A stretch of 64,000 bases of DNA from Actinomycetospora chibensis (GTDB lineage: Bacteria > Actinomycetota > Actinomycetes > Mycobacteriales > Pseudonocardiaceae), in NCBI RefSeq assembly GCF_028737215.1, contig NZ_JAQZAM010000001.1, positions 186,001 to 250,000 of the forward strand, in the 5' to 3' direction. Both the position numbers and the translations under genes were made by a program. The notes under the pieces are model-generated. The model was not told where the DNA came from and did no database searches. It saw only the letters and a list, made by a program, of their open reading frames with translations. Below are positions 10,684-19,102 of the stretch, one piece after another (the first letter of the stretch is position 1; every line of letters starts with the position of its first letter).

Positions 10684-11904
10684 TCAGTCAGCAGGGCCGA
10701 CGACCGCCCACCGCCCCTGCTGGACGCGGTACACGGTCACCGCATCGGTGCTGACGTCCCCGAAACGGTCGAACGACAGCGGCCCCGTGATGCCGTCGCC
10801 GTGGAACCCCTGCACCGCGCGCACGATCTCGGGGCGCAGCGTCGGCGTCCACTCGCCGTCCTCGGCGAGGCTGCGCACGGCGGAGTCGACGAGGACGTTC
10901 GCCGCGTCGTACGTGAACGCCCCGTACGAGCCGATGCTCTCCGGATAGCCCGCCCGGCGATACGCCTCGACGAACTCGCGCGCGGCCGGCAGCGTCTCCG
11001 GCGGGGGGCCGACGGAGGTGCCGAGGTCGCCCTCGCGACCACCCGCCGTGACGTAGCCGGGGTTGACGACACCGTCGCCGCCCATCACCGGCACGCTCAC
11101 GCCCCCGGCGGCGAGCGCCGCCGACAGCGGGCCGCCCTCCGGGTACTCGCCGCCGTAGAACACGGCGTCGGGCCGGGCGGCGGCCACGCTCGAGACGACC
11201 TGGGCCTGCGGTGTGCCCTGCGGCGCGCGGACGCGCGCGACGACCTGGCCGCCCTGGGTCGCCAGCTGCTTGGCGAACTCTTCGGCGATGCCGTCGCCGT
11301 AGGTCTTGCCGTCGGACACCACCGCGACGCGCCGCTTGTTCTCGGTGCGCGAGAGGTAGGTGGCCGCGGCCGGACCTTGGACGGCGTCGGTCGCGACGGT
11401 GCGGAAGAAGGTCTGGTACTGCCGCAGGGGCGCGGTCACGGCGTTGGCGCCGCGGGTCAGGCTCGTCGCGGTGCTGCCCGGGGAGATCTGGACGACGCCG
11501 GCCTCGCCGAGGACGGGCTGCACGGTCTGGGCGACCGACGAATTGAACGGACCGAGGACGCCGATCAGGGACGGGTCGCGCGCGAGCGTCGCCGCCGCGG
11601 CGGCTCCGACCTGGGGGTCCGCCCGGTCGTCCTGGCTCTGCACGGCCAGGTGGTAGCCCGGCACCGCGCACCGGGCGTTGGCCTGGTTGATCGCGACGTC
11701 CGCCGAGTTCTTCATCCCGAGCCCGACCGACGCCAGCTCACCCGACAGCGGCGCGATGAGCCCGACGACCAGCGTGCCCCGGCTGGTGTCGCAGTCGCCG
11801 CCGTCGCCCGACGAGCCGCCCGATCCCCCGCAACCCGCGACCACCAGCGCGAGTGTCGCGACGACCGCCGCGAGGGTCCCGACCCGACGTCGTCGCGCGC
11901 CCAC
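10684..11904 (-). CDS. Second LivK-like amino acid-binding lipoprotein
   Basis: A substrate-binding protein of about 406 residues in the same PBP type I family as livK. Its signal peptide ends in lipobox VAGC, followed by GGSGGSSGDGG. The body has GLIAPLSGELASVGLGMKN, GPFNSSVAQTVQPVL, VVQISPGSTATSLT and AVFYGGEYPEGGPLSAAL. GTG 11904 and TTG 11913 are both possible starts. There are no permease or ATPase genes of its own; it sits directly upstream of livK on the same strand. It may feed the same LivHMGF pore with a different ligand, an arrangement known from E. coli LivJ/LivK. Confidence 0.87.
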   Translation of the reverse strand: MGARRRRVGTLAAVVATLALVVAGCGGSGGSSGDGGDCDTSRGTLVVGLIAPLSGELASVGLGMKNSADVAINQANARCAVPGYHLAVQSQDDRADPQVGAAAAATLARDPSLIGVLGPFNSSVAQTVQPVLGEAGVVQISPGSTATSLTRGANAVTAPLRQYQTFFRTVATDAVQGPAAATYLSRTENKRRVAVVSDGKTYGDGIAEEFAKQLATQGGQVVARVRAPQGTPQAQVVSSVAAARPDAVFYGGEYPEGGPLSAALAAGGVSVPVMGGDGVVNPGYVTAGGREGDLGTSVGPPPETLPAAREFVEAYRRAGYPESIGSYGAFTYDAANVLVDSAVRSLAEDGEWTPTLRPEIVRAVQGFHGDGITGPLSFDRFGDVSTDAVTVYRVQQGRWAVVGPAD

Positions 11905-12077
11905 TCGCCTCAACCCCTGCCGTGTCCGACCTCGATGCGTGGCGGGAGTCCACGGTAGGTCACAGCCGGGCGACGGCCACGACGGGGACCGTCACGACTC
12001 ATCCGTGCTGCTCAGCGCGCCGCGACCCGAGCAGGTGACGCCTGGTCACCCACAGGCCGCACTCACGCTCGGTGACG

Positions 12078-12722
12078 TCAGCCGAAGGTCTCGACGACGG
12101 CGTCGGCGACCGCCCGCATCGTGGTGCGACGGTCCATCGCGGTGCGCTGGATCCAGCGGAAGGCGTCGGGCTCGGTCATCTTCTTCTTGGCCATCAGCAG
12201 GCCCTTGGCGCGCTCGACGGCCTTGCGGGTCTCGAGACGGTCGGTGAGACCCGCGACCTCGGCCTCGAGCGCGGCGACCTCGGCGTACCGTGACGCTGCC
12301 AGCTCGATCGCCGGGACCACGTCGGTCTTGGAGAAGGGCTTGACCAGGTAGGCCATCGCGCCGGCGTCGCGTGCGGACTCGACGAGCTCGCGCTGGCTGA
12401 ACGCCGTGAGCATCACGACGGGGGCGAGGCGCTCCCCGGCGATCGTCCGCGCGGCCTCGAGCCCGTCGGTGCCGGGCATCTTGATGTCCATCATGATCAG
12501 GTTCGGGCGGAGCTCGCGGGCGAGGCGCACGGCCTCCTCGCCGTCGCCGGCCTCGCCGACGACGTCGTACCCCTCCTCGCGCAGCATCTCCACGAGGTCG
12601 AGACGGATGAGCGCCTCGTCCTCGGCGACGACCACCCGCAGTCCACCGGGCGCGGCCTCGGCCTCCGGAGCGGCGGCGGCCTCGATGTCGGTCTCGGTGA
12701 CGATGTCGGCCGACTGGCTCAT
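12078..12722 (-). CDS. pdtaR: ANTAR-domain response regulator, PdtaR type
   Basis: A 214-residue two-component output protein. The receiver domain (about 28-145) has acidic pocket VVAEDEALIR, phospho-acceptor Asp in NLIMMDIKMPGTDG (about residue 79), and the Thr and Lys switch residues in VVMLTAF and YLVKPFS. The C-terminal ANTAR RNA-binding domain (about 150-205) has RKAVERAKGLLMAKKKMTEPDAFRWIQRT. ANTAR proteins prevent transcription termination by binding paired hexaloop RNA hairpins. Length and sequence match mycobacterial PdtaR (Rv1626). The start at ATG 12722 follows AGAGGGAG. The partner kinase PdtaS is not in the window. Confidence 0.92.
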   Translation of the reverse strand: MSQSADIVTETDIEAAAAPEAEAAPGGLRVVVAEDEALIRLDLVEMLREEGYDVVGEAGDGEEAVRLARELRPNLIMMDIKMPGTDGLEAARTIAGERLAPVVMLTAFSQRELVESARDAGAMAYLVKPFSKTDVVPAIELAASRYAEVAALEAEVAGLTDRLETRKAVERAKGLLMAKKKMTEPDAFRWIQRTAMDRRTTMRAVADAVVETFG

Positions 12723-12922
12723 GTGCGGCTCCCTCTCGATGCGCGTCGTCGCGCCACCCCAGCACGCGCGACGCTGCGTCGACCCCGGGCGGCGGTCCCG
12801 CCCGCCGGTCCGGCTCGGGGCCGTGACGACCGGTTCGGGCAGGCCGTTTCGATTCAGGGACGATACCTCCACTACGGTGTCGTACCGACGGTGACGCTTT
12901 TCTCCTGTGGATGCCGTAACAC

Positions 12923-12996
12923 GCCCCCGTAGCCCAATCGGCAGAGGCAGCGGACTCAAAATCCGTCCGGTGTGGGTTCGAGTCCCACCGGGGGCA
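12923..12996 (+). tRNA. tRNA, anticodon CAA (tRNA-Leu by anticodon), short variable loop
   Basis: A full cloverleaf can be drawn. The acceptor arms 12923-12929 and 12989-12995 pair perfectly over 7 bp, with discriminator A at 12996. The D arm starts at 12932. The anticodon stem is 12950-12954/12962-12966 with loop CTCAAAA, giving anticodon CAA at 12957-12959. The T arm is 12972-12988 with loop TTCGAGT. The variable loop has only 5 nt (12967-12971), although bacterial leucine tRNAs are normally class II with a long variable arm. CCA is not encoded. A degenerate copy of its 3' half lies at 38814-38873. Confidence 0.93.
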
Positions 12997-13010
12997 CTCG
13001 TCCTTGCAGG

Positions 13011-13350
13011 TCAGCGCCTCGACGGGTGGCACGGAGCCTGGGTCGCTCGCGGCCGATTCGGGACCGGCGGCACGCCGCGGGCGCCGTAGCCCTGGCGCGG
13101 CGGGACGACGAGCACGCGACGGCCGCCCTCGCGCATCCCGGAGATGCCGAGCTCGAAGCCGACGATCACGCCCTTCAGCGGGAACACTCGACGGGCGTGC
13201 CGCCGCGGCCCCACGACAGGTCGAACTCGCCGGAGTCCGAGACGCGGATGCCCGGTACTGACGAGATCGGTGATGTCGAGGTCGTTCGGCAGGGTGTCGG
13301 GGTGACTGCCGCGCCTGGAGCGCGGGTCAGGTCGTCGGGCTTGGCCACGG
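13011..13350 (-). pseudogene. FKBP-type peptidyl-prolyl isomerase remnant
   Basis: Reading leftwards, three frames together give FKBP pieces: LPNDLDITDLVSTGH (the usual N-terminal strand), then SGEFDLSWGRGG, then FPLKGVIVGFELGISGMREG and GRRVLVVPPRQGYGARG, which is the active-site flap and IPP strand of FKBP. Frame changes between the pieces and a missing C-terminal strand show decay. It lies immediately 3' of the tRNA, as expected for gene debris at an integration site. FKBP catalyses prolyl cis-trans isomerisation; this copy cannot be functional. Confidence 0.7.
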
Positions 13351-13390
13351 TGACTGCCTACCTGGACCCCACGGCACTAGCGTGACCACC

Positions 13391-14245
13391 ATGTGCCGCC
13401 TGTTCGCCCTGCATGCGGGACCCCATGACGTGCCCGCGGAGTTCTGGCTGCTCAGCGCGCCGGACTCGTTCGCCGCGCAGAGCGAGCGCAACGCCGAGGG
13501 GTTCGGCATCGCAGCGCTGAGCACCCGCGACGGGCTGCTGCTCGTGCGCAACCCGGTGAAGGCGGGCGACGACGCGATGTACCGACAGGTCTCCCAGCGC
13601 GTGCGGGCCAGCCAGCTGCTGGCCCACCTGCGCTACGCGAGCACCGGCGCGGTCTCGCTGCCCAATACGCATCCCTTCGTGATCGACAACCGGATCTTCG
13701 CCCACAACGGCGTCGTCGGCGACCTCCCCGAACTCGAGCGCCGGATCGGTCCCTCGATAGCCATGGTCGGCGGCGACACCGACAGCGAGCGGTTCTTCGC
13801 GTTCCTGACCTTGGCCGTGCGCGACGCCGGTGGCGACGTCAAAGCCGGCATCGTCGCCGCGGTGCACGAGCTCGCCCGCGAGATCGAGCTCTACAGCCTC
13901 AACTTCGTGCTGGGCGCGAACGGGCACCTCTGGGCGTTCCGCTACCCGGAGCACAACCCCTTGTGGATGCTCCACCGCGCGCCCTCCGACGAGGCGCTGG
14001 TCCACGACGACGCCGCGGGCACGTTGCACATGCACTCCGACGCGGCCGTGGACCACCCGGTCGTCGTGATCGCCAGCGAGCGGATGGACGCCCGGCCGGG
14101 CTGGGAGGAGGTCGCGGTGGGCGAACTGGTGCACATCGGCCCTGACCTCACCGTCGAGCGTGAGGTGATCATCGCCGAGCCGCCGTCGAAGCCGATGGTG
14201 CTCTCCGGCCACGCGGCACGCACGCAGTCCTACGAACGCGACTGA
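13391..14245 (+). CDS. Class II glutamine amidotransferase (YafJ/EgtC-like)
   Basis: A 284-residue Ntn-hydrolase-type glutamine amidotransferase. The start must be ATG 13391, not the in-frame GTG 13382, because the N-terminal Cys nucleophile in MCRLFALHAG has to follow the initiator Met. Other family motifs are ERNAEGFGIA, LLAHLRYASTGAVSLPNTHPF (Arg and Asn binding glutamine), FAHNGVVGDL and GGDTDSERFF. It releases ammonia from glutamine or a gamma-glutamyl substrate. It stands alone, so the acceptor pathway is unknown. Its end overlaps a doubtful small ORF on the other strand. Confidence 0.9.
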   Translation: MCRLFALHAGPHDVPAEFWLLSAPDSFAAQSERNAEGFGIAALSTRDGLLLVRNPVKAGDDAMYRQVSQRVRASQLLAHLRYASTGAVSLPNTHPFVIDNRIFAHNGVVGDLPELERRIGPSIAMVGGDTDSERFFAFLTLAVRDAGGDVKAGIVAAVHELAREIELYSLNFVLGANGHLWAFRYPEHNPLWMLHRAPSDEALVHDDAAGTLHMHSDAAVDHPVVVIASERMDARPGWEEVAVGELVHIGPDLTVEREVIIAEPPSKPMVLSGHAARTQSYERD

Positions 14246-14418
14246 TACCCGGCGGCGACCAGGTCCTCTTCCGCAGGCGGCCCGTGGTCGCGGCCGAGGG
14301 CGAGGCCGACGATCTTACCGACCGTGCGGCGCGCCTTGCCGAACCGCGCCGCCACCCCCCGGGCGGATCGGAGCCCCCGACCACTGCGCCGCACGCCGAC
14401 CGGAGGAGTGGCTGCCAT
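14230..14418 (-). CDS. Doubtful small basic protein
   Basis: A possible 62-residue Arg/Gly-rich product starting at ATG 14418 and ending TVGKIVGLALGRDHGPPAEEDLVAAGYQSRS. There is no family I recognise and no strong ribosome-binding site, and it overlaps the amidotransferase end by 16 bp. It could be spurious. The rest of 14246-14580 holds no other convincing gene. Confidence 0.22.
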   Translation of the reverse strand: MAATPPVGVRRSGRGLRSARGVAARFGKARRTVGKIVGLALGRDHGPPAEEDLVAAGYQSRS

Positions 14419-14580
14419 CCACGTGGCCCAACGGCTGGCTTCACCCCGGATCCTCGACCGAGACCTGCTCGACGATCTCGTGCCCCCGCGGGGCCAACTC
14501 GGCCGAGCTTCGGTGACCGACCCTCGCGGCCGCGCCTGCACCGCGTGCGCCCTCATGAAAGTCGAGACCGGCCGTCTCGG

Positions 14581-15036
14581 TCAGGGGGTTCGCATCTGGC
14601 GCCCGTGCACCGCGAGCGCATAGATGACAACGATATCGACGAAGATCACAATGACTGACCAGAAGGGGTACGCGGCCATGAACGCCAGGTTCACCACTGC
14701 GCTGAGCGCCGCGAGGCCGATCCCGACCACTCGGGCCCAAGTCTGGCCGGTCATGACCCCGAGGCCCGTCGCGACCAAGACGAGGCCGATCACCAGATGT
14801 AGCCAGCCCCAGGCGTTGTAGTCGACGTTGACCACCAACCCCTCCGGCCCAACGGCGTAGAACCCCCGATGGAGCAGGGCAACGAGTCCTTCGATCCCCT
14901 GAAACGTGCCGAGCAGTATCATCATCACGCCGGCGAACGTGATCCAGCCACGCCAGTCGCCAGATCGCTCCCGCGCGTCCGACCACGACGCGTCATTCTG
15001 AGGCGGTCCGCTCCTGGTTCGATCCGTGTCGGTCAT
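14581..15036 (-). CDS. DUF7144 family membrane protein (paralogue 1)
   Basis: A 151-residue protein with a hydrophilic N-terminus of about 27 residues and four predicted membrane helices. Family landmarks are GWITFAGVMMILLGTFQGIE, WGWLHLVIGLVLVATG, TWARVVGIGLAALSA and AYPFWSVIVIFVDIVVIYAL. The function of DUF7144 is unknown. ATG 15036 has GGAG 7 nt upstream. This is one of four paralogues in the window (others at 26880, 30725 and 37431) and the only one on the minus strand. It differs most from the other three (NLAFMAAYPFWS instead of QLAWLPAYPIWS). Confidence 0.88.
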   Translation of the reverse strand: MTDTDRTRSGPPQNDASWSDARERSGDWRGWITFAGVMMILLGTFQGIEGLVALLHRGFYAVGPEGLVVNVDYNAWGWLHLVIGLVLVATGLGVMTGQTWARVVGIGLAALSAVVNLAFMAAYPFWSVIVIFVDIVVIYALAVHGRQMRTP

Positions 15037-15454
15037 CTCGCGCTCCTTCGACGGTGCCTGCGGTACCGCACTTTGGGCACCGAGCCCATGATCGACCAGC
15101 ACCGACAGGGCCCGACTCACCCGCGCAGGATGAGCCCTCGAACCTGGGAGCGGCCGCGGGTCCCGCTCGTCTGCGGCGGCCACCGGTGACTTGAAGGTGG
15201 CTCGTGGTCCTAGCGATCTGTGCGGTCCCTTCTTCTGTGCGCGAGGAATGTGTCCGGGACCGATTACAGGACGGGAACGGTCACTTCTGCGATGCGCCAG
15301 CAGCGGGTGGCGCACCGTCGGCAGGTGACGACACCGCAGCAGGACGTCAGCTCCGCCGACGACCCCGCTGGACCTGGAGGCGAACCCGGACCCCCGAACT
15401 CGCCGGTCGCGCCTGCCCCGGGCCCAGCGCACCTGGGACAACTCGCGTACCGGG
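15037..15454. other. Non-coding stretch upstream of DUF7144 paralogue 1
   Basis: No reading frame here resembles a known protein. The stretch is somewhat less GC-rich than its surroundings. It probably holds the promoter of the minus-strand DUF7144 gene and possibly the decayed 5' part of the ANTAR gene that follows on the plus strand. Confidence 0.4.
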
Positions 15455-15712
15455 GTGTTTGATGCACTAACCGACTTCGACGAGATCACCCTGACCAGCA
15501 ACCTATGTCACGCGCTGAACACCCGCGGGGTGATCGACCAGGCCATCGGCATCGTCATCGCCCACCAGCAAGGCACCCCCGCCGAGGCGTTCGACGTGCT
15601 GCGCAGCATCTCCCAGGCTCGCAACTTTCGCTTGCCGCAAGTCGCCACCGACCTCGTCGAACGCACCGTCACCCACTCCCGACCCCGCGACCTGCGGGAC
15701 AACGGCCACTGA
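15455..15712 (+). pseudogene. ANTAR-domain fragment of a GAF-ANTAR regulator
   Basis: An 85-residue frame that is little more than one ANTAR domain: LCHALNTRGVIDQAIGIVIA, QQGTPAEAFDVLRSISQ and QVATDLVERTV. Whole actinobacterial ANTAR regulators carry an N-terminal GAF or receiver domain of 150 or more residues; nothing like that is found upstream in any frame. It could still be translated as a bare RNA-binding domain from GTG 15455, but no ribosome-binding site is evident. It lies within the debris-rich left part of the island. Confidence 0.6.
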
Positions 15713-15811
15713 ACCGTCGACTCGTTCGACCCCAGGGACGTCAGCGTTCGTGGATTCTGGCGTCCTCCGGTCTCTGGGTTCGAGACACTGCTGGGGACGG
15801 GAGGTGGCGGG

Positions 15812-16804
15812 ATGGGGGTGTCCGAGCGCATCGACACGTTCCAACGGCGGCACCGATGGGCCGCCCTGCCGGTGGCGGTCGGCTACAAGTTCATCGACGA
15901 CGAGGGCGTGTACCTCGTCGCGATGCTCAGCTACTACGGCTTCGTCTCGCTGTTCCCGCTGTTGCTGCTCGCCGTGACGATCCTCGGCTTCGTGCTGCGT
16001 GACGACCCGGCCGCCCAACAGGCGGTGCTGGCCTCCGCGCTGCGAAACATCCCGATCATCGGAGACCAGCTCCGCGCGAACGTGGATTCCCTCGAAGGCA
16101 GCGTCACCGCGCTCGGTATCGGGCTCCTGGTGGCGCTCTACGGCGCCCTCGGGGTGACCCATGCGGCGCAGTACACGCTCAACCGGGTCTGGGCGGTACC
16201 CAAGGCCGCACGCCCGAGCGTCCAGTCAGCCTACGGCCGCGGACTGCTCATGATCGTCCTGGCCGGGACGGGCATTCTCCTGTCGGCGATCGCGACGATG
16301 GCAGCAGAGATCACCGGACTCGGGTGGTTGGTGCAGCTGGGCGGGGTGGCCGTTGCGCTAACGCTGAACATCGGCATGTTCCTGCTCGCCTACCGCCTGC
16401 TCGCCGCCCATCCGTTGCCGGTGCAGCGCGTATGGGTTGGCTCGGTGGTGGCCGGGGTGATCTGGCAGCTGATCCTGAACTTCGCGACGTACCTCATCTC
16501 CACGAGGTTGCAGGGGGCCAGCGCCAGCTACGGGTTCTTCGGGATCGTGCTCGGCCTCATGGCGTGGATCTACATTGCGATGACCGTGTTCGTCGTGTGC
16601 GCCGAGCTCGACGCCGTCCTCGTCCGGCGGCTCTACCCGCGGAGCCTGTTCAGCATCTACCCCGCCGACCGGAACACAACTCCGGCCGACCGCCGCGCCT
16701 ACGCGTCCTACGCCGAGACCGAACGGCAGAAGGACTACCAGATCGTGGATGTCAGTTTCGATCAGCCCGATCCGTCGGGCGAGGCCGGAAGGGGCCCGGG
16801 TTAG
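15812..16804 (+). CDS. YihY/BrkB-family membrane protein
   Basis: A 330-residue inner-membrane protein with six predicted helices. Diagnostic stretches are AMLSYYGFVSLFPLLLLAVT near the N-terminus, LYGALGVTHAAQYTLNRVWAV, and AYRLLAAHPLPVQRVWVGSV, followed by ASYGFFGIVLGLMAWIYIAM and the short motif CAELDAVL. YihY proteins were once called RNase BN but are membrane proteins, possibly transporters. The hydrophilic tail (about 55 residues) is normal. It stands alone on the plus strand. Confidence 0.9.
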   Translation: MGVSERIDTFQRRHRWAALPVAVGYKFIDDEGVYLVAMLSYYGFVSLFPLLLLAVTILGFVLRDDPAAQQAVLASALRNIPIIGDQLRANVDSLEGSVTALGIGLLVALYGALGVTHAAQYTLNRVWAVPKAARPSVQSAYGRGLLMIVLAGTGILLSAIATMAAEITGLGWLVQLGGVAVALTLNIGMFLLAYRLLAAHPLPVQRVWVGSVVAGVIWQLILNFATYLISTRLQGASASYGFFGIVLGLMAWIYIAMTVFVVCAELDAVLVRRLYPRSLFSIYPADRNTTPADRRAYASYAETERQKDYQIVDVSFDQPDPSGEAGRGPG

Positions 16805-16899
16805 GTCGTTCGGCCTCAGATCAGCGCGCCGCGGACCGCATCGCGATCGCCGACACCCATTCTTCCATGACCAGGGCCTTAGGTTCTGGCACGCTGAGA

Positions 16900-17151
16900 C
16901 GCACCGCCCACGCCACCACTGCAACACGAGCACCACGATGATCGCACCGGCCGATGAACCGATGATCCCGCTGAGGCGGAAGGCCAGACCGTCGCCGGCG
17001 ATCAGAAGGCGAGAAGACCTCCGAGGAACGACCCGAGAATCCCTGCGACGAGAGCGCTCCCCCACTCAATGCCCCGAGCCGATCGATTGCCGACGAGCTG
17101 CGCAGCAGCACCGACGAGCAGCCCGAACAAGATGATTCCGAGCAGGAGCAT
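16900..17151 (-). pseudogene. GlsB/YeaQ/YmgE-family membrane protein, frameshifted
   Basis: The minus strand from ATG 17151 reads MLLLGIILFGLLVGAAAQLV and ends SFLGGLLAF-stop at 17002. The expected second half continues in another frame as LLIAGDGLAFRLSGIIGSSA then GAIIVVLVLQWWRG. The two halves together give a normal small YeaQ/transglycosylase-associated membrane protein of about 85 residues; one base gained or lost near 17005-17010 breaks it. The frame also lacks a stop shortly after WWRG, so the 3' end has changed too. A sequencing error at the shift cannot be excluded. Confidence 0.72.
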
Positions 17152-17435
17152 GGGCAGAGAGTATCGACAGAGACGGAACCCGCTGCTCTCCGGCACCCCA
17201 TGCGCCGACCCTGCATGAGTTGCTCTCGGGATTTCGAACGAAGTGGCTGCCCGATGCTCTGCGGCCGTCGGGCACGAGGTTGCCTACCGGTCCGGTTCCT
17301 GCTCCTCGGGCTGCGGGTGACGGGACTTGAGCCGCGGCTTTCCGGGTCACCGCGGTCACGGCACCCGAGTCGGGTCGAGTCAGGGATCCGTACCATCTGT
17401 TGGGCTCCGGCCACGGCAGGACGGCCGCTCAGGGA

Positions 17436-18263
17436 TCACGTGTCTCCGCGCCGGACCTCGAAGACCTGTGCGAGGCCTGGCTCCTCCGGGTCGTCCGTGA
17501 TCTCTCGGGCATCTAGCCAGGAGCCGATCACGTGGGCGAGCTCGCGGGGGTGGCTGAAGTTCATCGCGTGTGCCGCGCCCTCGATCACCGCGATCGTCAG
17601 GTGCGGCGGCGCCAGGCGGCCGACCTCCTGTACCCGCCACGGCGGCGGCATGAGCGGGTCACGGGTACCGATAACGGCGAGCGTGGGCACGGGTGTCCGC
17701 AGGATGCGTTCGAGCGAGGGGAATCGCATGAGCTCGCCGAACAGCTGCAGAGCGTTCAGGGGACCGAAGTGCAGATAGTCGGGGAGCACGACGCAAGCCA
17801 TGCGCGGGCTCTCGTGCCAGGCGTCGCGCGCGAGTTGCACGAGTGCCCTGGTCAGCGGCTGGTTGTGCATCCCGCCCGCGGGCGAGGCGAGCACGACCCC
17901 GGCCACGCGGTCGGGAGCGCTGTGCGCGACCTCCAGGCACACCGGTCCGCCCATGGAGTTGCCGACCAAGACCACGCGGTCGAGATCGAGCGCGTCGAGA
18001 ACCTCGAGCAGCGCCCACGCCAGCGACGGGATTCCCAGCACGTGATCCCAGACCGGACTGTGTCCATAGCCAGGCAGATCGGGGACCAGCGTTGTCGCAC
18101 GGTGTGCGAGTGCCGCGGCGGTGGGAAGCAGGTAGCTGCCGGAAACTGCGAAGCCGTGCACGTGCACGAGCGGGACCGAGCCGGGAACCTGCGGACCCTT
18201 GCGGACGAAGACCGGGCGTCCCTGGACCTCGACCCGGAGCTCCTCCCAACCCACCTCGGCCAT
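17436..18263 (-). CDS. Alpha/beta hydrolase
   Basis: A 275-residue alpha/beta-hydrolase-fold protein. The oxyanion region is VHVHGFAVSG and the nucleophile elbow GNSMGGPVC has Ser at about 103. The acid is probably Asp in GTRDPLMPP and the base His in GAAHAMNFSHP, giving a complete Ser-Asp-His triad. DLPGYGHSP is the usual strand 4 loop. It is probably cytoplasmic with a small ester, epoxide or C-C bond substrate. The start ATG 18263 fits the family. It is flanked by gene fragments on both sides. Confidence 0.88.
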   Translation of the reverse strand: MAEVGWEELRVEVQGRPVFVRKGPQVPGSVPLVHVHGFAVSGSYLLPTAAALAHRATTLVPDLPGYGHSPVWDHVLGIPSLAWALLEVLDALDLDRVVLVGNSMGGPVCLEVAHSAPDRVAGVVLASPAGGMHNQPLTRALVQLARDAWHESPRMACVVLPDYLHFGPLNALQLFGELMRFPSLERILRTPVPTLAVIGTRDPLMPPPWRVQEVGRLAPPHLTIAVIEGAAHAMNFSHPRELAHVIGSWLDAREITDDPEEPGLAQVFEVRRGDT

Positions 18264-18351
18264 GACCCAGTGTCACAGACAAGGGCCCGCCCCGCCCACC
18301 GCCTGAACCGCCCAGGCGTGTCGGGAGAGCTTGGGGTGCCCCCGGGGCGAT

Positions 18352-18552
18352 TCACCACCACACGAGGGTGATCGCTTCCCGGTAGTGCGGGGACAGCGTG
18401 TCGAGCAGGCCGTGCAGCACCATCCGGGCGTCGGCGGCGGTGTAGTCGTTGGTCCCGGACGCGGGGTCGAGCCCGGACGGCATGGCGGTGGTGGGGCGGG
18501 TGCGGGCCCGCCGGAGCCGATCGATGGCCCCATGGCGGGCGATACTCCACAG
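18352..18552 (-). pseudogene. ECF sigma factor fragment
   Basis: On the minus strand LWSIARHGAIDRLRRARTRP matches the end of sigma-70 region 2. After a variable linker DARMVLHGLLDTLSPHYREA begins region 4, but a stop follows at ITLVWW. The frame is also closed by a stop immediately before LWSIARH. The N-terminal half of region 2 and the DNA-recognition helix of region 4 are therefore missing, so it cannot work as a sigma factor. Confidence 0.6.
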
Positions 18553-18767
18553 TCACCCGGCGGCGCGGTCATCATGGACGGCGAGGTCCCGGAGCTCGTG
18601 CTCAGCGTGGTGCTCACCGTCGAGAGCAGCGGCGAAGAGGGCGGTCACGGCGTCTCGGTACGGGTGGGGAGGCCTGGTGGCGTTCATGCGCTGCTCGACG
18701 CAGCCGACAGCCAGCCGGTTCCCGACGAGCGCCCGTCGGCGATCAGGCGCGCGCCTTGTCTGTCGTG

Positions 18768-18926
18768 CGGCTGGCCGAGCTCGGCGGGGTTCCGATCGGG
18801 CTGCAGAACTCGCCAGCTCGAGTGGCGCAGGTGCCCGTCGTCGGTCCAGCTGCGGATGCGGGCCTCGCCGACGAGCCGCGGTACGCACCACCGCGCGGCG
18901 CACTCCTCGGGAACGACGCCGATGAA
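18768..18926 (-). pseudogene. ATP-dependent DNA ligase C-terminal fragment
   Basis: About 53 residues on the minus strand match the end of the OB-fold of LigC/LigD-type ATP-dependent ligases: PRLVGEARIRSWTDDGHLRH, SSWRVLQPDRNPAEL. Family members usually read ELVGEV...W..DG.LRHP.WRGLRPD; the invariant Gly after the Trp-Arg pair is here Val. No adenylation domain is found nearby. 18927-19102 holds nothing recognisable. Confidence 0.55.
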
Positions 18927-19102
18927 CGGGCTCTCAGTAGGGGCGTAGGGGGCGCTACTGCTCGGCGTCGGTCGGTAGCGCTCCCCCGCGCACTCACGGC
19001 CGTGTCGATGCCGGCGAGCCTTTCGGGGCGATCTCGCCCGAGGCCGCGGGCCGCGGGCCGCGGGCGGCAGGGCCTCGTCGTGGCCGGGATCATCCGCATC
19101 GG

